Source: Larkinella insperata
GTDB taxonomy: Bacteria; Bacteroidota; Bacteroidia; Cytophagales; Spirosomataceae
Direction of reading: 5' to 3'
Assembly: GCF_026248825.1 (NCBI RefSeq)
Contig: NZ_CP110973.1
Span: 5,167,501-5,231,500 of the forward strand
DNA length: 64,000 bases
Positions 51,733 through 58,932 of this stretch are shown here, piece by piece. The notes below the pieces were generated by a model. The model did no database searches, was not told the DNA's origin, and saw nothing but the letters and a program-made list of their open reading frames with translations. The translations under genes and the position numbers were made by a program. Position 1 is the first letter of the stretch, and each line of letters opens with the position of its first letter.

Positions 51733-53289
51733 TCAGGCCATCTTGGCCTGAATCCGCCCCGTCCGCCAGTCCACATACCGTTTTTTCATCCGGCCCCACC
51801 AGATGATGTATACATCCTTATCAAATAAGCGCGAATCGTTACGGGCCTGTTTCATGAGGTACAACCCGATCGGCAGCAGAATAACGTTGGCCATCCAGGC
51901 CCCGGCGGGCACCCAGATTAAGCCGTCTTTGGCGTATTTATCGCCCGTCAGGGTCAGCACGTACAGCAGGATAAAGAACAGAATCGACACCAGCACCGGA
52001 ACCCCGAAACCGCCTTTTTTGATGATGGCCCCCAGCGGAGCCCCGATCAGAAACATAATAAAGCAGGAAATGGCCTGCGTAAATTTATGGTGGCTTTCCA
52101 GTTCGTAGCGGTTGACGGTTTTGGCCTTTTCTTTTAAATAGGTCTGGTTCGACTCCGCGTACGAGAGCATGTTGCGGGCCTGCGAAAGGGCCATGTCCTG
52201 AATTTCCCCCTGGTACCGGGCATCTACGGGCCGGGCCAGCAACGAATCGATCCACTTGCCCGCCCGTACTGCGGTCGGAGTTGCCGGAGCTGTTACCGCT
52301 GCGGTCCCAGACGACGGAACTGACGCGGTGCCGGACGTTACGGCAGATACAACGGGTTGCTTAAACTGGTAGCTGTAGTATTGCCGGGAGGTATTGGCCG
52401 TATTGGCCAGGCTCGTCTTGAGTTCTTGCTTCAACGAATCGGTCAGCGTGGCCAGTTCGCTCAGGTTTTTCATGTATTCGTGGTACTCAAACTGCTGCTC
52501 ATCCGTCCGTTTTAACCCAAACGACTCCAGACTGATTCGCAGTTTGTAATGTTCAAAGCCGTTCCGCATAAACTTGCCCAGCGAATTTTGCGAACCGTTG
52601 CTGGCGTACGAAACGTTCGACGAATTATCGGTGTACTCGGTGTAATCGTTGCCGTTGTAAAGCTCAAAAATCAGGTATTGCTTGTCGGAGGTAGTAAACA
52701 TCCGGCCCGAATCAGCCAGAATGATTTCCCGGTTACCGGTTTCCAGCCCGTTTTCCTGGTGCTTGTAAATGACCAGCCCGCGCAGCGTTTCGCCGTCTTT
52801 CTTGTCGGCTTTGATGCTGTAGCCCGGCAGGTCGTTGTAAAAAATACCTTCCTTAATACTTAAGGTGGCTTTGGACGATTTGATATCCCACAATAAACTG
52901 TAGCCTTTCAGGTTGGCCCAGGGAGCAACTTTATTGTTGAACCAGAAAGAAAAGATGGCTATGCCCGTGGCAACAATCAGCAGCGGGCGCATGGCCCGGG
53001 TCAGGGAAATTCCCGCGCTTTTCAGGGCGGTCAGCTCGAAAAATTCTCCGAGGTTTCCGTAGGTCATCAGCGAAGACAGCAGGATGGCCAGCGGCAGCGC
53101 AATTGGAATGGTGATCAGGCTGAAATAAAAAATAATCTTCCCAAAAACCGCAAATTCAACGTCTTTTGATACAAACTGATCAATGTAAAACATCATCAGG
53201 CGCATCAGGAATATAAACACAACTACACAAAGCGTCAATACAAAGGGGCCCCAGAACGACTTCAGTACGAGCTTGTCAATTTTTTTCAT
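51733..53289 (-). CDS. LptF/LptG-family permease
   Basis: A 518-residue inner-membrane protein of the YjgP/YjgQ family, which with LptB extracts lipopolysaccharide and passes it to LptC/LptA. It has six membrane segments: three in residues 10-115 (WGPFVLTLCVVVFIFLMRLM, IIFYFSLITIPIALPLAILL, PLLIVATGIAIFSFWF) and three near the end (ISCFIMFLIGAPLGAIIKKG, GVPVLVSILFFILLYVLTL, AWMANVILLPIGLYLM). The periplasmic jellyroll lies between. It is longer than E. coli LptF/G (about 360), with a Ser/Thr/Ala/Val/Pro-rich insert near 310-345. ATG at 53289 is preferred to an in-frame TTG two codons upstream. It follows the START-like gene by 6 nt. Confidence 0.88.
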   Translation of the reverse strand: MKKIDKLVLKSFWGPFVLTLCVVVFIFLMRLMMFYIDQFVSKDVEFAVFGKIIFYFSLITIPIALPLAILLSSLMTYGNLGEFFELTALKSAGISLTRAMRPLLIVATGIAIFSFWFNNKVAPWANLKGYSLLWDIKSSKATLSIKEGIFYNDLPGYSIKADKKDGETLRGLVIYKHQENGLETGNREIILADSGRMFTTSDKQYLIFELYNGNDYTEYTDNSSNVSYASNGSQNSLGKFMRNGFEHYKLRISLESFGLKRTDEQQFEYHEYMKNLSELATLTDSLKQELKTSLANTANTSRQYYSYQFKQPVVSAVTSGTASVPSSGTAAVTAPATPTAVRAGKWIDSLLARPVDARYQGEIQDMALSQARNMLSYAESNQTYLKEKAKTVNRYELESHHKFTQAISCFIMFLIGAPLGAIIKKGGFGVPVLVSILFFILLYVLTLTGDKYAKDGLIWVPAGAWMANVILLPIGLYLMKQARNDSRLFDKDVYIIWWGRMKKRYVDWRTGRIQAKMA

Positions 53290-53295
53290 CGGCAA

Positions 53296-53688
53296 TCAAC
53301 TTCCCACGATTTCTTTCAACTTTTCAATTAAACTGTTCCAAAGCGATTTAAGTTCGTCGGCATCGGTATTGGACGAATAATCGATGATCCGCAAAAAAGT
53401 CGATTGGGTGAGTTCGCTGACATCCACGCGGAAATCGATGTAGTTATGCTCGTCGGCCGTTCCGGTTCCATTTAAAAACTCGAAACGGACGCTTTTATTC
53501 TGCCGGATGGAAACCTGCCGGGCGAGGTGACTTTCGTTATCCCAGAAAAAATCGTACTGCTGATCCGGACGGACGTTGACCTTGTTGGCAAACCATTGAG
53601 AAAGCCCGGAAGCGGTGCTGATATAGGGAAAAAGGACTTTCGGAGAGGCCCGAAGTTCGTATTCCGCAACAAATTTATATTTTTCCAT
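53296..53688 (-). CDS. START-like (SRPBCC) domain protein
   Basis: A 130-residue single-domain protein of the Bet v1/START superfamily, matching the Bacteroidota START-like family (PF19569). It starts MEKYKFVAEYELRASPKVLF and continues PYISTASGLSQWFANKVNVR, with the long C-terminal helix ELKSLWNSLIEKLKEIVGS. Such proteins bind a hydrophobic ligand in a central cavity; ligand unknown. The ATG at 53688 is chosen over a longer frame because it fits the fold start. The gene ends 6 nt before the LptF/G-type gene, so the two are likely co-transcribed; a lipid-related role is inferred only from that. Confidence 0.83.
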   Translation of the reverse strand: MEKYKFVAEYELRASPKVLFPYISTASGLSQWFANKVNVRPDQQYDFFWDNESHLARQVSIRQNKSVRFEFLNGTGTADEHNYIDFRVDVSELTQSTFLRIIDYSSNTDADELKSLWNSLIEKLKEIVGS

Positions 53689-53755
53689 ATCAGTGAGTTT
53701 TAATGGGTAACGGGGCAAAGTTAGCAGAATTTTAACACGGTGCTTAAAAAGGTGA

Positions 53756-53786
53756 TTTGGAGTCAAAGTTTTTTTTCTTACTTTTG
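53756..53786 (+). promoter_or_regulatory. Canonical promoter of the tRNA-Met gene
   Basis: TTTG at 53756-53759 and TACTTTTG at 53779-53786 with 19 nt between them, the ideal Bacteroidota promoter. Initiation would lie just before the tRNA 5' end at 53802. Confidence 0.9.
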
Positions 53787-53801
53787 TGGCACGAAAAATC
53801 T

Positions 53802-53878
53802 GGCGGGGTAGCTCAGTTGGTTAGAGCACAGGATTCATAACCCTGAGGCCACGAGTTCAAATCTCGTCCCCGCTACCA
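53802..53878 (+). tRNA. tRNA-Met (anticodon CAT)
   Basis: A 77-nt tRNA with encoded CCA. Acceptor GGCGGGG pairs with CCCCGCT (one G-T at the first position), the D arm is GCTC/GAGC, the anticodon loop TTCATAA carries CAT at positions 34-36, and the T arm is ACGAG/CTCGT around TTCAAAT. The anticodon stem has an A-C mismatch next to the loop. The non-initiator features (first pair not mismatched C-A type) favour elongator tRNA-Met, but a CAT tRNA modified to read Ile AUA cannot be excluded. Confidence 0.95.
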
Positions 53879-53881
53879 GAT

Positions 53882-53912
53882 AAAAAAACCGCCCGGTAAA
53901 GGCGGTTTTTTG
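53882..53912 (+). terminator. Terminator of the tRNA gene
   Basis: Stem of at least 11 bp including flanking A and T runs (aaccgcc/ggcggtt core, 53887-53893 with 53901-53907), 7-nt loop, then T run. It is usable in both directions and may also stop the minus-strand holA transcript. Confidence 0.9.
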
Positions 53913-53956
53913 TTTTATATCCTGACAATGACTCACTCCGTCTCAAAGGCCCCGGT

Positions 53957-54976
53957 CTAGTGAAGAATTTCGTACACGAGTTGTTTTAAGATGGCTCCCT
54001 CGTTTAGGGTCGGAGAATCGATGCCTTTGGAAAGCGCGTCGGCCCGGCGGATGGACTTGATGATACCGGCCACCTTCCACAACGGATACGCCCGGGCGGT
54101 TTGCAGGTAATCTTTGATAAAAAAGGTGTGAACGCCCAACAAAGCCGATAATCCCTTCTCCGACTGGTCGCGGGACGCCTGCACCATCAGGACTTTCGTA
54201 AAAAACTGGTAGAGAATGATCAGCATAGGCGGCAGCGGATTGTCCTTTGGATTGCGGCTGAAATAATCGGCGATCCGGTTGGCTTTCACCACATCCCGCA
54301 ACGTGAGCGCTTTTTGAAGTTCAAACACATTGTACTCCTTGCTGATGCCCACCAGGCGCTCGACGGTATCGGCGCTGATTTCCTCACCGGCTTTGAGGTT
54401 GATCATAATTTTATCGATCTCCCCCGACAACCGCTTTAGGTCGTTGCCAATGTAGTCAAACAGCATCTGAATGGCTTTCAGGCTGATTTTAGCATTCTGG
54501 TTCCGGCAATATTCCCCGATCCAGTCGGGCACCTTGTTTTCGTAGAGCTTCTTGGAGTTCAGCAAAACTCCTTTCTGCCCGATGGATTTCGCCAGGGCCT
54601 TCCGCTCATCGAAGGCGCCGGAGTGGCACAACACCAGCACTGTCGACGATAAAGGGGTCTTACTATATTCCTCCAGCAGCGCCTGGTTGGCTTTTTCGCC
54701 CAACCCGCCCAATTGCTGGGCTTCCTTGACCAGTACCAACTGACGGTCTGCCATAAACGGATACCGCCGGGCCATATTAATCACCGCGCCCACCTGCGTA
54801 TCCTTCCCAAAAACCACAAACTGATTAAAGCCCTTTTCGTGCTCGGGCACAACGGATTTTTCGATTTCTTCGGCAATCAGGTCAACAAAGTACGGTTCTT
54901 CACCGTGCAGCAAATACACCGGAGCGTAGTTTTTCTTTCGAATATCCTTCAGAATCTGATCAACAGCCGGAGTCAT
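53957..54976 (-). CDS. holA: DNA polymerase III subunit delta
   Basis: A 339-residue clamp-loader subunit that opens the beta sliding clamp. The sequence starts with ILKDIRKKNYAPVYLLHGEE and PYFVDLIAEEIEKSVVPEHE, the usual delta N-terminus, then ARRYPFMADRQLVLVKEAQQ, domain II with LKAIQMLFDYIGNDLKRLSG and EIDKIMINLKAGEEISADTV, and the C-terminal collar domain. As in other delta subunits, no ATP-binding P-loop is present. It is upstream-limited by the acpH-like gene that ends 46 nt away. Confidence 0.93.
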   Translation of the reverse strand: MTPAVDQILKDIRKKNYAPVYLLHGEEPYFVDLIAEEIEKSVVPEHEKGFNQFVVFGKDTQVGAVINMARRYPFMADRQLVLVKEAQQLGGLGEKANQALLEEYSKTPLSSTVLVLCHSGAFDERKALAKSIGQKGVLLNSKKLYENKVPDWIGEYCRNQNAKISLKAIQMLFDYIGNDLKRLSGEIDKIMINLKAGEEISADTVERLVGISKEYNVFELQKALTLRDVVKANRIADYFSRNPKDNPLPPMLIILYQFFTKVLMVQASRDQSEKGLSALLGVHTFFIKDYLQTARAYPLWKVAGIIKSIRRADALSKGIDSPTLNEGAILKQLVYEILH

Positions 54977-55022
54977 AACGATACCATCTATACGTCAATT
55001 CAATCAAAACAAAATACCTTAG

Positions 55023-55625
55023 TCAATTCCACTGGTTATCAGTCAGAAAATCACGGACGTGCTGCTGTAACGCGGGAAAAAAAAGACGGAAATACTGCTC
55101 AAAACTACGGTAATTGGCGTTTAAATCCTCAATCGCCGTATCGAGATTCGACTCGAAAACCGTCCGGCGCGCGATGCCTTTCAGGCTCCGGTCGATGCCT
55201 TCCCGAAACTGATAGCCCGTCAGCCAATCGTACTGAATCATGTAATCGCTCATGCGCCGGGCGCCGTCCGGCAACTGGTCCCGGTTGTAGCGGATGATCT
55301 GGTAGAAATTCCGGACAAAGGCGGGCAACGGCTGGCGGGCGATTTCAACAAACTGAACGGCCAGAAAATGGTCGAGAAAGACATCGATGGCCGCTCCGGC
55401 GTATTTGTGGCAACGGGGCCGCACCAGAACCCGCATCTCTTCCACCAGCGGATGCTGGTCGGTAAAGGTATCAATCTGCCGGTGCAGCCAGATGCCGCGC
55501 TGCACGGCCTCAGACAACCCGTGCCGGGGATGTGCGGGATTTCCCTTGATGAAATCGGCGATAAAATTACCAATAATCAGGCCCTCGTCGTCGCCAGCCA
55601 GGTACGCATGTGCTAGAATATTCAT
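55023..55625 (-). CDS. Acyl carrier protein phosphodiesterase (AcpH/DUF479 family)
   Basis: A 200-residue HD-like hydrolase that removes 4'-phosphopantetheine from acyl carrier protein. It begins with the family start MNILAHAYLAGDDEGLIIGN, followed by FIADFIKGNPAHPRHG, GIWLHRQIDTFTDQHPLVEE, and CHKYAGAAIDVFLDHFLAVQ, which hold the His and Asp residues of the metal site. Length equals that of E. coli AcpH (about 190-195). It lies 8 nt after the end of the dCMP deaminase-like gene on the same strand, so both are probably transcribed together. Confidence 0.9.
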   Translation of the reverse strand: MNILAHAYLAGDDEGLIIGNFIADFIKGNPAHPRHGLSEAVQRGIWLHRQIDTFTDQHPLVEEMRVLVRPRCHKYAGAAIDVFLDHFLAVQFVEIARQPLPAFVRNFYQIIRYNRDQLPDGARRMSDYMIQYDWLTGYQFREGIDRSLKGIARRTVFESNLDTAIEDLNANYRSFEQYFRLFFPALQQHVRDFLTDNQWN

Positions 55626-55633
55626 GGATTCGC

Positions 55634-56134
55634 CTACAAATGCGGGTCGCCCTGCGCAAACGCAGCTTCGAATCCTTCGCTTGGCTGGTATTGAACAGTT
55701 TCGACCCCAAATTTACGCAAAAACTCCACGCCCTCGTCGGTTGGGATTCCCTTGTAGCGGGCGTACGAATGCAGAAAAACCACCTTGGCGATTTTCATGC
55801 TGAAAATAATGCGGGCGCAGGCGATGCAGGGCGACAGCGTAACGTAGATCGTCGCTCCTTCGACTACCGCGCCGTTTTTGGCGGCATACAGAATGGCATT
55901 CTGCTCGGCGTGAAGCGCCAGGGAGCAGCTGCCTTTGGAATCACGCGGGCACCCCACGCCCGGAAACTCCTCGTCGCAGTTGTGGGTGCCGGACGGTGGT
56001 CCGTTGTAACCGATGGAAATAATCCGGGTGTCTTTCGTCAGTACCGCGCCCACCTGCGCCTTGATGCAATGCGACCGTCTGGAAAGATTAACGGCCAGTT
56101 CCATAAAAATATCGTCAAAACGCGGTTTACTCAT
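55634..56134 (-). CDS. Deoxycytidylate deaminase (ComEB-like)
   Basis: A 166-residue zinc deaminase that would convert dCMP to dUMP for dTTP synthesis. The zinc site is visible as LALHAEQNAILYA (His ligand, catalytic Glu) and LSPCIACARIIFS (PCxxC cysteines). Additional family features are RSHCIKAQVGAVLTKDTRII and GYNGPPSGTHNCDEE, with a probable second structural zinc site formed by the Cys/His residues in the GTHNC segment and CPRDSKGSC. Length fits dCMP deaminase rather than the shorter cytidine or tRNA-adenosine deaminases. Cytoplasmic. Confidence 0.91.
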   Translation of the reverse strand: MSKPRFDDIFMELAVNLSRRSHCIKAQVGAVLTKDTRIISIGYNGPPSGTHNCDEEFPGVGCPRDSKGSCSLALHAEQNAILYAAKNGAVVEGATIYVTLSPCIACARIIFSMKIAKVVFLHSYARYKGIPTDEGVEFLRKFGVETVQYQPSEGFEAAFAQGDPHL

Positions 56135-56196
56135 CGAGCTAAGTGAAGCGGATACAACCTCAAAGGTACACGAAAATACCGCATCATCCGCCCTCC

Positions 56197-57540
56197 TTAC
56201 CCCGCCTTTTGCATTTCCAACCGCAGCTTTTTCGAAACCAGCCAGTCCGGTTTGTTTGTCACTACCTTGGCTTTCAACTCATTCAGCATCGAATAAAGAC
56301 CAAAATAGGTCCGGTTGATGTACAAACCATGCTGCGAGCCGCGGGCAACTTTCGAATTTTTCAACTCATCGACGTTGGCCAGATCCTCCGCAAAGGCATA
56401 CACCGTATCGAAATAGGTGTTATCGCCAAAATCAAACGTCTGGGTGGCAAACGGCTTGCCGAGCAGAACAATCATTTTCTTGAACAGATCGGCAAAAAAC
56501 GCCCTTTCTTTCGGCGAATCTTCGGCAACAATAAACTCCAGGTTCTGGAAAATCTCCATCGTGGCCCGGTTGTCATCAAGTGTATCGAAATTAATAAGCC
56601 GGAAGTAGTTGTCGTAGAAAAAGTCCGGAATCACCTTTACGCAGCCGAAGTCAATGACGCCCATCGTCCCGTCCGCACGCATCAGAAAATTGCCGGGATG
56701 CGGGTCGGCGTGAACCTGCCGCAGGTCGTGAATCTGGAAGTTGTAAAAGTCCCACAACGACTGTCCAATGCGGTCTCGGATCTCCTGCGACGGGTTGGTT
56801 TTCAGAAAGTCTTTCAGGTGAAAACCGTCCAGCCAATCCATCGTCAGAATGCGCTTGCTCGACAATTCCGGGTAATACGTCGGGAAAACCAGGTTGGGAA
56901 TGGACGAACACCGCTCCGAAATATAAATCGAGCGGTTCAGCTCGAGTTCATAGTCGGTTTCTTCCAGCAGCTTCGACTCCACCTCGCCCATGTAGCGGTT
57001 GATGTCCTTTTCGTTCAGATTCAGCAACCGGATGGCCAGCGGTTTGGCAATTCGCAAATCGGAACTGACGCTGTCGGCCACGCCAGGGTACTGCACCTTC
57101 ACGGCCAGCTTCTTGCCATCTTTCCAGGCCTGGTGGACCTGCCCGATGGAAGCCGCGTTAACGGCATTCATGTCGAACTGCTCGTAAATCTGCTGCGGAG
57201 TTTTGCCAAAATACGTACGGAACAGCTTGACTACCAGCGGTCCCGACAACGGCGGAGCCGAATACTGCGACATGGCAAACTGATCAATGTAAGCCCGGGG
57301 CAGTATGCTGCGGTCCATGCTCAGCATCTGCGCCATTTTCAGGGCGCTCCCTTTCAATTCGCTCAGCGCCTTGTAAATATCCGTCGCATTATCCTGGTGG
57401 AGTTCCTCCTTAGTTAATTCCGGGTCCAGCAGTTTTTTTCCGTAATGCTTCAGGTAATTTCCGCCCACCTTCACCCCTGCTTTGACAAACTGACTAGCCC
57501 GGGCCACTTTGCTGGTCGGAATATGGTTTTGCGTCTTCAT
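56197..57540 (-). CDS. ABC1/AarF/UbiB-family atypical kinase
   Basis: A 447-residue protein of the ABC1 atypical kinase family. Motifs in order: KMAQMLSMDRSILPRAY (the KxGQ-like motif), NAASIGQVHQAWKDGKKLAV with KVQYPG (Ala-rich nucleotide loop and lysine), ILTMDWLDGFHLKDFL, QVHADPHPGNFLM (catalytic loop) and GVIDFGCVKVIP (DFG). Bacterial relatives support ubiquinone or other prenyl-lipid metabolism; this organism makes menaquinone (menD present), so the substrate is open. A hairpin with 19-bp arms fills the gap between the upstream tetR gene and its ATG, and the regulator-kinase pair is probably one transcript. Confidence 0.9.
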   Translation of the reverse strand: MKTQNHIPTSKVARASQFVKAGVKVGGNYLKHYGKKLLDPELTKEELHQDNATDIYKALSELKGSALKMAQMLSMDRSILPRAYIDQFAMSQYSAPPLSGPLVVKLFRTYFGKTPQQIYEQFDMNAVNAASIGQVHQAWKDGKKLAVKVQYPGVADSVSSDLRIAKPLAIRLLNLNEKDINRYMGEVESKLLEETDYELELNRSIYISERCSSIPNLVFPTYYPELSSKRILTMDWLDGFHLKDFLKTNPSQEIRDRIGQSLWDFYNFQIHDLRQVHADPHPGNFLMRADGTMGVIDFGCVKVIPDFFYDNYFRLINFDTLDDNRATMEIFQNLEFIVAEDSPKERAFFADLFKKMIVLLGKPFATQTFDFGDNTYFDTVYAFAEDLANVDELKNSKVARGSQHGLYINRTYFGLYSMLNELKAKVVTNKPDWLVSKKLRLEMQKAG

Positions 57541-57551
57541 CTATAAAGGAT

Positions 57552-57617
57552 GAATGATGACTCAGAAACGTTGAAGGATGCGAACCGCAGCCGTTGACCG
57601 TTTCTGAGTCATCATTC
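57552..57617. repeat. Perfect 19-bp inverted repeat between tetR and the ABC1 kinase gene
   Basis: Arms 57552-57570 and 57599-57617 (gaatgatgactcagaaacg and its complement), 28-nt loop. On the minus strand the hairpin begins 2 nt after the tetR stop and ends 11 nt before the kinase ATG, so it would sit on the ribosome binding region. Could be an RNA attenuator or a regulator site. Confidence 0.85.
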
Positions 57618-57619
57618 CA

Positions 57620-58288
57620 TTACCGGTTGTGATAAATAAATTTGGCCAGATCAAATAGTGAATCCAGCGGGGAGCGGCCGATCAGGTCGAATGCGGTGTT
57701 AACCGACTTTTCAATCGCCGTATCGGTCTTCTCAAAATTCTTGCTGACATCGTTGATCCAGAAACGGAGAATAAACAGGGTCTGCGTCCACAAGCCGTCG
57801 GCGTACCGGTCGGCCAGGTAAGGCCGTGGTTCCACTTCCTTGCTTTCCCGACCTTCGGCCAGTAAGTCACGAACGTAATCGTAAAAGGCTTCTTTGAACG
57901 GCTGCAACAGGCGGGGTGCTTGCCGGTTCATCCGAACTTTGGCCACGGGAGACATAGAAGCGGTTGCTTCACGCAGACGGTTGTAGCTAAAGACCGCAAA
58001 ACTGCGCTGCGCTCTCAATGCCTCAATCCAGGTATAGTAAAAGGCCAGAAGCTTTTCGCGAACGGAATAGGTCTGGTAAACCGGATCCGCTTCGAGCGTG
58101 TCGAGCGCCTGCCTGAAAAAGCTCAGCCAGATGTCGGCTTCAATGGATTCGAAGGAAGTATACTCCTGGTAAAAATCTGCTTCAGAGACCTTTAACTTCT
58201 TGGCAAATTGAAAAACACTCGTCGGTGGGGCTCCGTTTTCCAGCACGAATTCGGCGTAGGCTTTCCGGATTTTTTCCTGTTTCTCCAT
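57620..58288 (-). CDS. TetR/AcrR-family regulator
   Basis: A 222-residue regulator. The N-terminal HTH is slightly divergent (KIRKAYAEFVLENGAPPTSV, FQFAKKLKVSEADFYQEY, SFESIEADIWLSFF) with the TetR helix-turn-helix spacing. The remaining 170 residues form the helical ligand-binding/dimer domain. The ATG at 58288 is used since the longer frame would need a TTG. It directly precedes the ABC1 kinase gene, a pairing that also occurs in related genomes as far as I recall, so it likely controls or co-functions with that kinase. Ligand unknown. Confidence 0.82.
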   Translation of the reverse strand: MEKQEKIRKAYAEFVLENGAPPTSVFQFAKKLKVSEADFYQEYTSFESIEADIWLSFFRQALDTLEADPVYQTYSVREKLLAFYYTWIEALRAQRSFAVFSYNRLREATASMSPVAKVRMNRQAPRLLQPFKEAFYDYVRDLLAEGRESKEVEPRPYLADRYADGLWTQTLFILRFWINDVSKNFEKTDTAIEKSVNTAFDLIGRSPLDSLFDLAKFIYHNR

Positions 58289-58319
58289 ACGTTGCAAACG
58301 TTGCGTTCAGTAAAAAAGT

Positions 58320-58811
58320 TTAGCTTTTCATGTTTACAAATTGCAGCGAAACATCCAGTTCGGACCGGCGGAGCATGGCAATAACGGCCTGGAGGTCATC
58401 AATTTTTTTGCTCGTTACCCGGACCTGGTCGTCCATGGCCTGAGCCGTTATCTTAGGGAAGCTGTCTTTGATCAGTTTGAGAATCTTGCGCTGCTGGTCT
58501 TTGTCGAGCCCCTGCCGAACTTTCAACTCGCGACGGAGCCGGTTTCCCGAAGGCTGGGGTTCGGCCGAAAAATCCAGGCTGCGTCCGTCAACGCCCTGCT
58601 TGACCATCCGGGCCAGCAAAATATCCTCCACCGACTTCAAGCTCATGTCGTTATCGGTTTCGATCCGTACGTTCAGGTCTTTTTTGTTCAGGTCAACGCT
58701 GGTTTTGCTGTTGCGCAAATCATAACGATTCGCAATTTCCTTGATGGCGACATTAATGGCGTTGTCCAGGGTTTGCATGTCCACTTTGCTGACTATATCG
58801 AAAGAAGCCAT
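58320..58811 (-). CDS. YajQ-family nucleotide-binding protein
   Basis: A 163-residue YajQ-type protein with two alpha/beta repeats. It begins ASFDIVSKVDMQTLDNAINV and ANRYDLRNSKTSVDLNKKD, and ends VRVTSKKIDDLQAVIAMLRR and LDVSLQFVNMKS, all diagnostic of the family. Members bind nucleic acids and, in Xanthomonas, cyclic di-GMP; the role here is not established. Length matches the family exactly. Monocistronic or loosely linked to the tetR gene 31 nt downstream. Confidence 0.93.
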   Translation of the reverse strand: MASFDIVSKVDMQTLDNAINVAIKEIANRYDLRNSKTSVDLNKKDLNVRIETDNDMSLKSVEDILLARMVKQGVDGRSLDFSAEPQPSGNRLRRELKVRQGLDKDQQRKILKLIKDSFPKITAQAMDDQVRVTSKKIDDLQAVIAMLRRSELDVSLQFVNMKS

Positions 58812-58932
58812 AGGTGCTGTCCGTTAAAATAGTAATGAATGGTGATTTTGGGGTAAATGTCGCAAAACTAAACCCATTTCCAAACCCGGTAAATTAGTTG
58901 ATAAACGGCAAGACAGCGCCAGCCCGGCTGAT

